In this document: in pieces, positions 17,709 to 27,700 of the stretch | How the letters are laid out: the number at the start of each line of letters is the position of its first letter | Position numbering within the stretch: position 1 is the stretch's first letter | Assembly (NCBI GenBank): GCA_030429205.1 | Contig: JAUICZ010000001.1 | Coordinates: 1,292,806 to 1,356,805, forward strand | DNA: 64,000 bases | From: Bacteroidia bacterium | Lineage (GTDB): Bacteria; Bacteroidota; Bacteroidia; Chitinophagales; Chitinophagaceae | Direction of reading: 5' to 3' | The notes under the pieces: model-generated | The model's database searches: none | Told to the model about the DNA's origin: nothing | What the model saw: the letters and a program-made list of their open reading frames with translations, nothing else | Translations under genes and position numbers: made by a program

Positions 17709-18689
17709 TTATACGGCAATAGCTTGTTTATTATATCTGTTTTTATATTCAATAGGCGATAAGCCTGTGACTTTTTTAAAAGTATTACGGAACGCTTTGG
17801 TGTCAGTGTAACCAACTTCATACATCACCTCACTCACTGTTTTGCGACTGTTCTCCAGATTCTTTTTTGCAGCCTCTATCTTTACACGTTGTATATATTC
17901 TGTGATGGTATTTGCCGTTGCTTTTTTAAACCTGCGCTCCAAACTTCGTCTGCCAACAGCAAAAGTCTCCGCCAGTTGATCTACTGTTAATTTCTCCGTA
18001 TAGTTTGCTTCAATAAATTCTTGTGCTGCTTTCACCTCTTTATCGCCATGTTCTTTTTGTCCGTTGAACATAATGAACCGAGACTGGTTGTCGCGTTCTA
18101 TTTCAATAGCAAACACTTTGGCAACAGTCATAGCCATCTCTCGTCCGGCATGTTTTTCTATCAGGTGCAGTATCAGGTTCAGGTAAGAGAAAGCACCGCC
18201 GCTACTGTATATGCCGTTCTCTTCTGTAATAATGCGTTCTGTTACTAATTCTACCTGCGGGAACATTTTACGAAACTGATTTTCTGCTACCCAGTGTGTG
18301 GCACATTTCTTACCATTTACCAAACCTGTTGAAGCCAGTAAAAAAGCACCGACACACAGGCTGGCTACCTCAGCCCCTTTTGCATATTGTTTGGTTATCC
18401 ATGGTATAAAATCTTTGTTCAGCTCAATAGCTTCAGCCAGGTCGCCGTCAACAGCGGGTATAATAATCAAATCTGTTTGTTCTACTTCGTTCACCAAAGC
18501 TGTTGCTGTTACGGTAAATAAGCTGTTGCCTACTACAGTCCGATCACTCAACCCAATAAGGTTGATGTTAAATAATGGTGGTGCACCTTGCATGCCCATC
18601 ATTTGGTTTACTTGTTGAAATATCTGGCGTGTACCTTCCAGGCTGGCAAGTATAGCACGCTGTGGTATAAGAATAGATACATGTAGCAT
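17709..18689 (-). CDS. GlxA-family transcriptional regulator (DJ-1/PfpI + AraC)
   Basis: A 326-residue protein with an N-terminal class I glutamine amidotransferase-like (DJ-1/PfpI) domain, including SLCVGAFLLASTGLVNGK where the nucleophile-elbow cysteine would lie (C117 region) and CATHW after it, and a C-terminal AraC/XylS domain with two helix-turn-helices (LTVDQLAETFAVGRRSLERR and VGYTDTKAFRNTFKK). It is a cytoplasmic regulator whose effector is unknown. It is divergent from a PhnB-like gene that it may control. Confidence 0.9.
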   Translation of the reverse strand: MLHVSILIPQRAILASLEGTRQIFQQVNQMMGMQGAPPLFNINLIGLSDRTVVGNSLFTVTATALVNEVEQTDLIIIPAVDGDLAEAIELNKDFIPWITKQYAKGAEVASLCVGAFLLASTGLVNGKKCATHWVAENQFRKMFPQVELVTERIITEENGIYSSGGAFSYLNLILHLIEKHAGREMAMTVAKVFAIEIERDNQSRFIMFNGQKEHGDKEVKAAQEFIEANYTEKLTVDQLAETFAVGRRSLERRFKKATANTITEYIQRVKIEAAKKNLENSRKTVSEVMYEVGYTDTKAFRNTFKKVTGLSPIEYKNRYNKQAIAV

Positions 18690-18812
18690 ATGCCAAAAAT
18701 AGGTAAATATCCTGTCGCAAATTGCCCTTTACAATGGCGCAAATACACACGGCGAAATTCTCAGTACGTCAATATGTTTGTAGTATCATTCACTCTTAAA
18801 ACAGTTTTTACA

Positions 18813-19250
18813 ATGACAACAGTTAGTCCATACCTGCACTTTAGCGGTAAATGCGAGGAAGCTTTTAACTTTTATAAGTCTGCATTAGGCGGCGATTTTC
18901 AAATGCTAATGAGGGTTAAAGAAATGCCTGCTGATGTGCCCGGCCCTAAGCCAACTACTAAAGAAGAAGGCGAACAGATATTACACATGGGGTTACAACT
19001 AAATGAAGGTACTATGATTATGGGTAGTGATATGCCTGCTGCCTACGGCCCTGCAACACCAGGTAAAAACTTTGCAGTATCTCTTGGTTTTGATACAGAA
19101 GAGGCAACTAAAAAAGCCTTCGAAGCAATGTCTGCAGGTGGTACCGTAACTATGCCGCTGGCACTTTCTTTTTGGGGTTCTTTGTTCGGTATGTGTATAG
19201 ATAAATATGGCATCTCGTGGATGTTTAGCTGTGAGCAAAAACAAGCATAA
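18813..19250 (+). CDS. PhnB-like VOC family protein
   Basis: ATG 18813 gives TTVSPYLHFSGKCEEAFNFY, the usual start of PhnB-like glyoxalase/bleomycin-fold proteins; earlier in-frame codons (18774) are less likely. The 145-residue sequence ends in MPLALSFWGSLFGMCIDKYG and ISWMFSC, the family's DxWG-type conserved end. Function is usually unknown despite the PhnB name. It is followed 1 bp after its stop by another short gene, so they form an operon. Confidence 0.85.
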   Translation: MTTVSPYLHFSGKCEEAFNFYKSALGGDFQMLMRVKEMPADVPGPKPTTKEEGEQILHMGLQLNEGTMIMGSDMPAAYGPATPGKNFAVSLGFDTEEATKKAFEAMSAGGTVTMPLALSFWGSLFGMCIDKYGISWMFSCEQKQA

Positions 19251-19251
19251 A

Positions 19252-19476
19252 ATGCAAATACCACTACAGTCAGTAGAAGTATTTACTACAAATGTTGAAG
19301 ATAATAATGAAGCGGCTGCATTGGCCGCTTTGTTATTGCAGCGATACCCGAGCAGTAAAGTGTCTTTCGATCTGGATGATTGTGATCGTATACTCAGGGT
19401 ACAGGGTAAAGCTCACCCCAAAGATGTGGTACAGTTTATGAATGACTGTGGTTATGAGTGTAAAGTGCTGGAGTGA
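19252..19476 (+). CDS. small HMA-like-fold hypothetical protein
   Basis: A 74-residue protein (QIPLQSVEVFTTNVEDNNEA, KVSFDLDDCDRILRVQGK, VVQFMNDCGYECKVLE). The beta-alpha-beta pattern resembles a ferredoxin-like HMA fold, but the CxxC metal motif is missing. Start ATG 19252, two bases after the preceding stop. Homologues in Bacteroidota are known to me only as hypothetical proteins. Confidence 0.75.
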   Translation: MQIPLQSVEVFTTNVEDNNEAAALAALLLQRYPSSKVSFDLDDCDRILRVQGKAHPKDVVQFMNDCGYECKVLE

Positions 19477-19481
19477 TATTT

Positions 19482-20159
19482 CTACCAATCGTAATTCTTA
19501 CGGTCTTTTTTTGCAGCCTCTATTAGCGTGTTGCAGTAAGCTTCAAAATCAGTGGCATCTACATTGTTGGGTGCGGTCATCCACTGGTATAATTTATTGT
19601 TGATGGTATTAATGGTGAGTGTACCATGCCTTAACAAAACACTGGTAACCTCTGCCCATTTTAAACTGTTGTTGCGTAGCCCAAGCGGTAATTTTATACC
19701 GTTGTCTGTAAAGTCTACATGTTTATGTTTTAGTTTACCACGTTCTGCATATTTAGCGAAAGCAAGTGCTGTGGTAAGTACAGCAAAAACAGCAGAGGGC
19801 ACATTCCACCCGCGATAGAAAAGGTATGCGGCAATGGCCAAACTCAAATAGGTTTCTACCAACCTGAAAATATTATTGTTGGGCACTTTGGTTACCCACC
19901 TGTTTCTAAAAAGAGTGCTGACGAATATAAAGCTACCTAACAATAGCACGATAGTACAACCCAGATCTACCGCATCAAAAACGTCTATTTGTTCTTGTTG
20001 TACTGCCGCAGGTAATGCATCCGGTAGTTCTATTACCATATTGTTCAGCAGCATAGTAATGCTAGCCATACCTATAAAGGCTAATGACGCCAACAGGTGT
20101 AATGCTGTTACCTGATGTGGTTTTACATTTTGTGTTGCCAGTGGTATTTCAAATGCCAT
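19482..20159 (-). CDS. hypothetical membrane protein with PH-like C-terminus
   Basis: A 225-residue protein with about four membrane helices (LHLLASLAFIGMASITMLL, CTIVLLLGSFIFVSTLF, YLSLAIAAYLFY, SAVFAVLTTALAFA). The cytoplasmic tail (DNGIKLPLGLRNNSLKWAEV, GTLTINTINNKLYQWM) looks like a bacterial PH-like beta-sandwich. Not recognised by name. It is the last gene of a three-gene leftward set (DUF1835, cupin, this one). Confidence 0.7.
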   Translation of the reverse strand: MAFEIPLATQNVKPHQVTALHLLASLAFIGMASITMLLNNMVIELPDALPAAVQQEQIDVFDAVDLGCTIVLLLGSFIFVSTLFRNRWVTKVPNNNIFRLVETYLSLAIAAYLFYRGWNVPSAVFAVLTTALAFAKYAERGKLKHKHVDFTDNGIKLPLGLRNNSLKWAEVTSVLLRHGTLTINTINNKLYQWMTAPNNVDATDFEAYCNTLIEAAKKDRKNYDW

Positions 20160-20178
20160 AATGCAAAAATAGTGTTGC

Positions 20179-20550
20179 CTAATCTTCTAGCCTAAAAGTA
20201 TCTGCTGCATGTTCTGCAATAGAGTTCATTTCCATAAACGTACAATCTGTTACGGGTATTAGCTCATGCCATATCATGGGTGGTATTTTAAAACGCATGG
20301 GTGCTTCGTAAACAGCTGTTTGTACTTCTTTATCGTCAATATGTTTCCAGTTAAAAGTACAGGTACCGCTTAGCAAAATGAGTATCTCCGGGTTTTTAGT
20401 GTCAGACAACCCTTTGTGGTAATGCCTGCCGCTAACGGTGTCGGCTTTTCTGTAAACGATCAGGTGTGTGCCTGTTCTGTTTTGTTCAAACTCGGCAGTA
20501 TAACCGCGCTCATCGCTTCCGGCAGGTGTAATGGGTGTTGCTATGATCAT
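20179..20550 (-). CDS. cupin-fold protein
   Basis: A 123-residue protein, all beta. RHYHKG near residue 43 and PEILILLSGTCTFNWK match cupin motif 1, with PPMIWHELIPV for motif 2; histidines at these positions may bind a metal. The start overlaps the stop of the upstream DUF1835 gene by 4 bp, implying translational coupling. WxcM-like sugar isomerase is a possible relative, but no substrate can be named. Confidence 0.75.
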   Translation of the reverse strand: MIIATPITPAGSDERGYTAEFEQNRTGTHLIVYRKADTVSGRHYHKGLSDTKNPEILILLSGTCTFNWKHIDDKEVQTAVYEAPMRFKIPPMIWHELIPVTDCTFMEMNSIAEHAADTFRLED

Positions 20551-21410
20551 GATGCTTCTTCGTTTTCTTCGGCAGATGCAGCCTCTGCACCTTCTTGTTC
20601 TGAGCTGCTGCCACCCGGTAGTTTTATGCTGAAGTCTTTAAGTGTTTTAGTGGTATCTCCATCGCATAGCAGTACTTCCTGATCTATCAGTTTTCTTAAC
20701 CTCCATCCCAAGTACAGGTCGCCTGTAGGGATGTTCAGCTTTTTCATTGCCTGATTTACTATACGGTGGGCTTTTGCAAACTGGTGAGAGCAGAAGCTAA
20801 TCAACTGTTCGTCAAAATGCGATGCCTCTTTTGTAAATAGTTTTTTACCACCTTCTAATAAACGCATTGCGGCATTCTCTTCAACCAGGTTGTCCCACTC
20901 TTCTCCATCTACCTCTAATTCGGCAGGTGTTACTACACGAGCCAGCTTTCTTGCCTTTACTAATTCTTTTGGTAGTATCTCGCTAATATTTTTAGGGTAA
21001 TACACCTTTCCTTCTTCATCTAGAAATGGTAATCCGGCAATGTTGAGTACAAAATATTTGTCCAGGTGCTTGTCCATATGGCGCAATAGCCAGTAATATG
21101 CACATACATCAGCAGGCCAAGGAGCCATCCACAACCAAACAACATCGTCCGGGTTTTGGTGCAGCTTGTTCACTATCTCCAGCACCCTTTGTTGGTCATC
21201 AACCTCAATTTCTTGCTTATCGTCGTTAATTACAGATCTCCAGAACTCGGTTCTTAACTGGCTAAAAGACTGATTTTCAGTCCTTTTGATCGGGCCTACG
21301 TGTAAAATATCTTTTAATACAGTTACATCTCCCTGCATACTATCTTCCTCGCTGATAGCCTCCAGCAAGGGGTTTGCTGCCATGTCGCCAACTACAATAT
21401 GGTGTATCAT
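20547..21410 (-). CDS. DUF1835 domain-containing protein
   Basis: ATG 21410 (IHHIVVGDMAANPLLEA follows) is preferred to an upstream in-frame start; the protein is then 287 residues. The N-terminal domain has the DUF1835 pattern HIVVGD...LKDILHVGP, WLWMAPWPADVCAYYWLL, and the C-terminal part RIVNQAMKKLNIPTGDLYLGWRLRKL matches the DUF3658 partner. Function unknown; no secretion signal. It is first in the operon with a cupin and a membrane protein. Confidence 0.85.
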   Translation of the reverse strand: MIHHIVVGDMAANPLLEAISEEDSMQGDVTVLKDILHVGPIKRTENQSFSQLRTEFWRSVINDDKQEIEVDDQQRVLEIVNKLHQNPDDVVWLWMAPWPADVCAYYWLLRHMDKHLDKYFVLNIAGLPFLDEEGKVYYPKNISEILPKELVKARKLARVVTPAELEVDGEEWDNLVEENAAMRLLEGGKKLFTKEASHFDEQLISFCSHQFAKAHRIVNQAMKKLNIPTGDLYLGWRLRKLIDQEVLLCDGDTTKTLKDFSIKLPGGSSSEQEGAEAASAEENEEAS

Positions 21411-21751
21411 AAGGTAAAAATACTCACTTCGCCGGGTTGCGGTGTATTTAAGCACAGTTTTGTATCCACATATGGTTGATATGGTGGTGAATAATATGTG
21501 TCAATAAGCTAACATCTGCTGCTAACTGTTCGTTATATACAAATCCCCTGAATGTGAAGGAGTAACGAGGGATGTCAATCTTTAATTACGATTAAAAACA
21601 CTTGTAAAAGGAATGTTAAAACACTACTTTTATAATCTTGAAAATAATATATGATAGGTGCTTAGCTGATGTTTCGGCTGGGTGCATTCTATATGCGAGT
21701 TAAAACAAGATTAAAAAACAAGAAAAATCTGTTGTGTTAATAATATAGTCT
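21411..21751. other. gene-free 340-bp divergent spacer
   Basis: Spacer between the leftward DUF1835 operon and the giant protease gene, AT-rich toward the right. It must hold both promoters, but no -33/-7 pair stood out clearly; TAATCTTG at 21633-21640 is one possible -7 for the giant gene. No small coding frame or RNA is supported. Confidence 0.5.
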
Positions 21752-24700
21752 ATGAAGAAGCTACTACTATTTTTAATGATCTTAGTTTCAGGAGTTGCAC
21801 AGGCGCAGCTTTGTGGTTTTGATGGTGCACATGGCCAAAGAATGCTGACCGATAGTGCGTACAGAAACATCGTAAATGCTGCCAAGGCAAGGTATACTTC
21901 TATGATGCAGACTGCCGGACAAAACGGCATCCAGCTTACTACCGGTTATGGTACAGAGTATCAAATACCATTGGTGGTGCATGTGATACATACCGGAGGT
22001 TCTGTAGGTACTACCTACAACCCTTCTACCTCTACGATCAACTCTATGATCTCTTATCTGAACGAAGCTTATGAAGCTACATATGCTTCTTACCCTGATA
22101 CAAATAGTGGAGGTGTACGCATTCCTATCAAGTTTGTATTGGCACAGCGTGACCCTTCGGGTAGCGCTACATCCGGTATCAACAGGGTAGACGGTAGCTC
22201 TTTGAGTGGCTATTCTTTATATGGTGTAAAACGCAACGGTAGTAACGGTGCTACAGACTCAGCAGTAAAATCTCTAAGTGTTTGGGACCCTGCAGATTAT
22301 TACAACATCTGGGTCGTAAATAAGATAGATAGTAACGATGGTACATTTGGTACATACACAGCAGGTTATGCATACTTTCCGGGTGCATCTGCAAGTATCG
22401 ATGGTACAGTAATGCTGGCTACTACAGCTACATCCGGTAATGTTACATTACCGCATGAGATCGGCCACGCGTTCAGCTTATACCATACCTTCCAGGGAGA
22501 TGGTACAGGTAGTACCTGCCCTACTAACGGTAACTGTACAACAGACGGTGACCTGGTATGTGATACGGAGCCACACAAAAGAACCTTAGGTTTTTGTGGT
22601 AGTGGTATGACCAACACATGTGTGAGTGCGACTTATGATGACGCAGTTGCCAAAAACATCATGAACTATGCTACCTGTATGGACAGGTTTACCCCCGGGC
22701 AACGTACACGTGTTATGGATGCGATGACGAATGAGCGTAGCGGTTTGGGTAGCTCTCTTGGTGTATTAGCGCCGGGCTCTTATCCTAAAGTAGCGGCATG
22801 TACTACTACTATTAGCGGTGGTAACGCAGGTAACGGTTTCGAAATGGGGCCAACACAAGTAATACTGAATGACTTGCGTTCCAGCTCTAATGGGTATACA
22901 AATGATAACTACAGAAACTATGTAGACCGTAGTAAGCAACAACAAGCGAATGTTATTGCTGGTGAAAGCTATACGCTTACGGTACAAACAACTACAAACA
23001 GACAAAGAGTACAGGTATATATAGATTATAATAACGATAGTACATTTTCCGGCGGTGAATTGGTTTATGACCATACAGGAACAATTTCGAATACAGAGAA
23101 TCATACAACAACATTAACTATCCCAACCAGTGGTATTACAACATGTACACCATTGCGTATGCGTGTGCTGGCAGATTACTATACAGCAACACCGGTTACC
23201 AATGGTTGCGGTACAATGGCATACGGACAGGCTGAAGATTTTGCGATCTACATCAAGCCACAGTCTGATACGGTTACTTTAACCAATGCGATTACATCGG
23301 GTAGCAGCCCAACCTGCCCAACAGGTAGTGTTACGTTTACAGCAAGTGCCAGTAAAACATTAAGCAGCCCTTCTTACCAATGGTATTTAAATTCTCAGGC
23401 GGTAGGTACAAACAGCAGTACATATACAGCGTCTAGTCTAAGTACAGGAACATATTATGTACAATGTAAAGTTACTTACGGAAACGGATGCTCTGCTACA
23501 GACAGCGGAACAACAAATGTAGTAACATTAGTATCAGGTAGTACGGTAACACCTTCTGTTAGTATCGGTGCCAGCCCTTCTGGTACAGTATGTAGTGGAA
23601 CAAGTGTAACGTTTACAGCAACACCAACTAACGGTGGTACAACACCTAGCTATCAATGGAAAGTAAATGGTAGTAATGTAGGTACAAACAGTACTACATA
23701 TACAACCAGTTCTTTAAGTAATGGTGATGCTGTTACTTGTGTAATGACGAGTAACGATGCTTGTGCCAGCCCGACAACGGGAACAAGTAATACAATTAAT
23801 ATGTCTATCTCGGGGTCTGTTACGCCGAGTGTGAGCATAGCATCCGGTAGTGGTACAACAATATGTAATGGTGCGAGTGTAACCTTCACAGCAACACCAA
23901 CTAACGGTGGTACAGCACCTAGCTATCAATGGAAGGTAAATGGTAGTAATGTAGGTACAAACAGTACTACATATACAACCAGCTCATTGAGTAATGGTGA
24001 TGCAGTTACTTGTGTGATGACGAGTAATGACCCGTGTGCCAGCCCAACAACGGCAACCAGTAATACGGTAAACATGACGGTGAACGGAACCGTAACACCA
24101 AGTGTTAGTATAGGTGCATCGCCGGGTAGTAGTATTTGTGCGGGTACAAACGTAACCTTCACAGCAACACCAACTAACGGTGGAACAACACCAAGCTACC
24201 AGTGGAAAGTAAACGGTAGTAACGTTGGTAGTAATAGCACTACATATTCTAACAGCTCTTTGAGCAATGGTGATATAGTTACTTGCGAAATGACAAGTAA
24301 TGCAGCTTGTGCCAGCCCGACTATGGTAACCAGTAACTCGATCAATATGTCTGTTACGGCAACGGTTACTCCAAGTGTGGCTATTGCATCGGGCAGTGGA
24401 ACATCAATATGTAACGGCGCGAGTGTAACGTTTACAGCAACCCCAACAAACGGCGGTACTACTCCAACATATCAATGGAAAGTAAATGGTAGTAACGTAG
24501 GTACAAACAGTACTACATATACAACCAGCTCTTTAAGTAATGGTGATGCTGTTACTTGTGAGATGACAAGTAATGCTGCTTGTCCTAGTCCGGCAACAGC
24601 AACAAGTAATACCTTAAATATGACAGTGCAATCGTCTGTTACACCAAGCGTGGCTATTGCATCAGGTAGTGGTACATCAATATGTAACGGTGCAAGTGTA

Positions 24701-27700
24701 ACGTTTACAGCAACCCCAAATAACGGTGGTACAACACCAAGTTACCAATGGAAAGTAAATGGTAGTAACGTAGGTACAAACAGTACTACATATACAACCA
24801 GCTCATTGAGTAATGGTGATGCAATTACCTGTGAAATGACAAGTAACGCTGCTTGTGCCAGCCCGACAGCTGCTACAAGTAATACCTTAAATATGACAGT
24901 GCAATCGTCTGTTACACCAAGTGTGGCTATTGCATCGGGTAGTGGTACTTCAGTATGTAACGGAGCAAGTGTAACATTCACAGCTACTCCAACAAATGGA
25001 GGAGCGTCACCAACATACCAATGGAAAGTAAACGGTAGTAACGTAGGTACGAACAGCTCTACATACACAACTACTACTTTAAGTAATGGTAATGCGGTTA
25101 CTTGTGAAATGACAAGTAATGCAACATGTGCCAGCCCGACAACTGCTACAAGTAACACCATTAATATGACGGTACAATCTACTCTTACACCAAGTGTGGC
25201 AATTGCATCGGGTAGTGGTACTACAATTTGTGCGGGAGCAAGTGTAACATTCACAGCTACTCCAACAAACGGAGGGGCGTCACCAACATATCAATGGAAA
25301 GTAAATGGTAGTAACGTAGGTACAAACAGTAATACTTTTACAACTACTACGTTAAGCAATAGCGATGCGGTTACTTGTGAAATGACAAGTAACGCAACAT
25401 GTGCCAGCCCGGCAACGGCTACAAGTAATACAATTAACATGACGGTGAATTCTCTGATTACACCGGCTAACACAATATCGTCGGGTAGCGGAACAACTAT
25501 ATGTACCGGTACAAACGTAACCTTTACAGCCTTCCCTGGTAATGGCGGTACATCACCAATGTATCAATGGAGGTTGAATGGTGCGAATGTTGGTACTAAT
25601 AGTAATACATATACAAACGCATCTTTGAGTAATGGTGATGTGATCACATGTAAGCTAACAAGTAACGCGGCATGTGTAAGTCCTGACTCAGCGATTAGTA
25701 ATAGTTTGACAATGACGGTGAATCCGTTCATAACTCCTTCTGTTAGTGTAGCACCGGCTCCTAACGATACTATATGCGATGGTGCTCAAGTAATATTTAC
25801 AGCAACGCCAACGAACGGTGGTACATCTCCTGCTTATACGTGGACGCTAAATGGCGATACTGTTAGTGGTATAACAACTAACTGGTATTTAACAGATACA
25901 TTAAATAACGGAGATCAGGTTGTTTGTGAAATGGTGAGTAACGAATCTTGTTTGACAACTCCGAATGCGACGAGCAATACTGTTTCTATGACAGTTAATT
26001 CTCTGATCGCTCCTGCGGTAAGTATAGCATCTAATAAAGGAACTATCATTTGTGTTACAGATACGGTAACCTTTACAGCAACGCCAACTAACGGTGGTAC
26101 GTCTCCAAGCTATCAGTGGAAAGTAAATGGCAGCAATGTTGGTACTAACAGTGCAACATATACAGCGATAGGCTTAACAAACAGTGATGAGGTTTCTTGT
26201 GTGATGACAAGTAATGCAACATGTGCGAGCCCGGTAACAGGTACAAGTAATACATTAACAATGACGGTGCAGGGTACAACGCCAAGCGTTAGTATAGCAT
26301 CAAGTGCGGGTACTACAATATGTGCGGGTACTAGTGTAACGTTTACAGCAACCCCAGCTAATGGCGGTCCTACTCCAAGTTATCAGTGGGAGGTAAACGG
26401 TAACTCTGTAGGTACAAACAGCAGCACATATGTTACAGCAGCATTGTCTGACGGAGATACGGTTACTTGTATCATGACCAGTAGCTTATCATGTTCTAGC
26501 CCGTCAGTTGTTTTAAGTAATAAAATAGGTATGACGGTGAATCCAAACCTAACACCTATCATAGCAATATCAGTTAGCCCGAATGATACAATATGTGCGG
26601 GTACGCAAGTTAAGTTTACCAGTACGTATGCAAACCAGGGTACAACACCAACTTTCCAATGGAAGGTAAACGGTAGCAACGTTGGTACTAATGCTGACAG
26701 TTTTGTAACAACAACGTTAGCAAACAACGATGTGGTTACAGTACAGTTGACCAGCAGTGAAACTTGTGTTACATCGAGCACAGCAACAAGCAATGGTATT
26801 ACAATGACGGTGAATCCAAACTTAGTTCCTGTTGCTACAATTGCTGTAACACCAAACGATACAATTTGTGACGCTGCAAATGCCATCTTTACATCCAGCA
26901 TTGCAAATGGCGGTACTACACCAACATATCAATGGCAAGTAAATGGTTTGAGTGCAGGGACAAATAATGATACATTCCAAACTACCGGTTTGATGGATGG
27001 TGACAAAGTGAGATTGATACTTACATCAAGCGAAACATGTTTGGCTAAGTCTGGTGATACAAGTAATGAGATCACTATGACGGTGGTACCAAACGTAACT
27101 CCTGTAGTGAGTATTGCGGTAACGCCTAATGATACAATATGTGCAGGTACAAGTGTAACTTTTACTGCAACCCCAACTAACGGCGGTACTACACCAACAT
27201 ATCAGTGGAAAGTAAACGGCACGAATGTTGGTACTAACAGTACAACATTTACAACAAGTACTTTGACAGATGGTGATGTTGTTGCTTGTGCAATGACCAG
27301 TAGCTTGCCTTGTGTAACATCAAGTACTGCAATTAGTAATGCAATAACAATGAAGGTTAACCCGATCATTACTCCAATGGTAACAATCGCGGTTAGTCCT
27401 AATGATACAATATGTGCCGGTACAACTACAACGTTTACCGCAACAACAACAAACGGTGGTACTGCGCCAACATACCAATGGAAATTGAATGGTAGTAATG
27501 TAGGTACAGGTGGTACTACTTACCTTAACTCTGGTTTGGCAGATGGTGATGTAGTTACAGTTGAGATGGTAAGTAACGGTGTTTGTTTAACTAAACCTGG
27601 TGATACGAGTAATGCTATTACAATGTCTGTAATACCAAACTTAACTCCGGTAGTTATTATCACTAAGTCGCCGGTAGATACAGTTTGTGAAGGTACAGCA

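Noticed and set aside
24742-25254. Long open frames on the minus strand of the giant protease gene (for example 170 codons)
   Set aside because: They copy the repeat unit in antisense, have no start context, and arise because the Thr/Asn-rich repeats avoid codons that give stops on the other strand.
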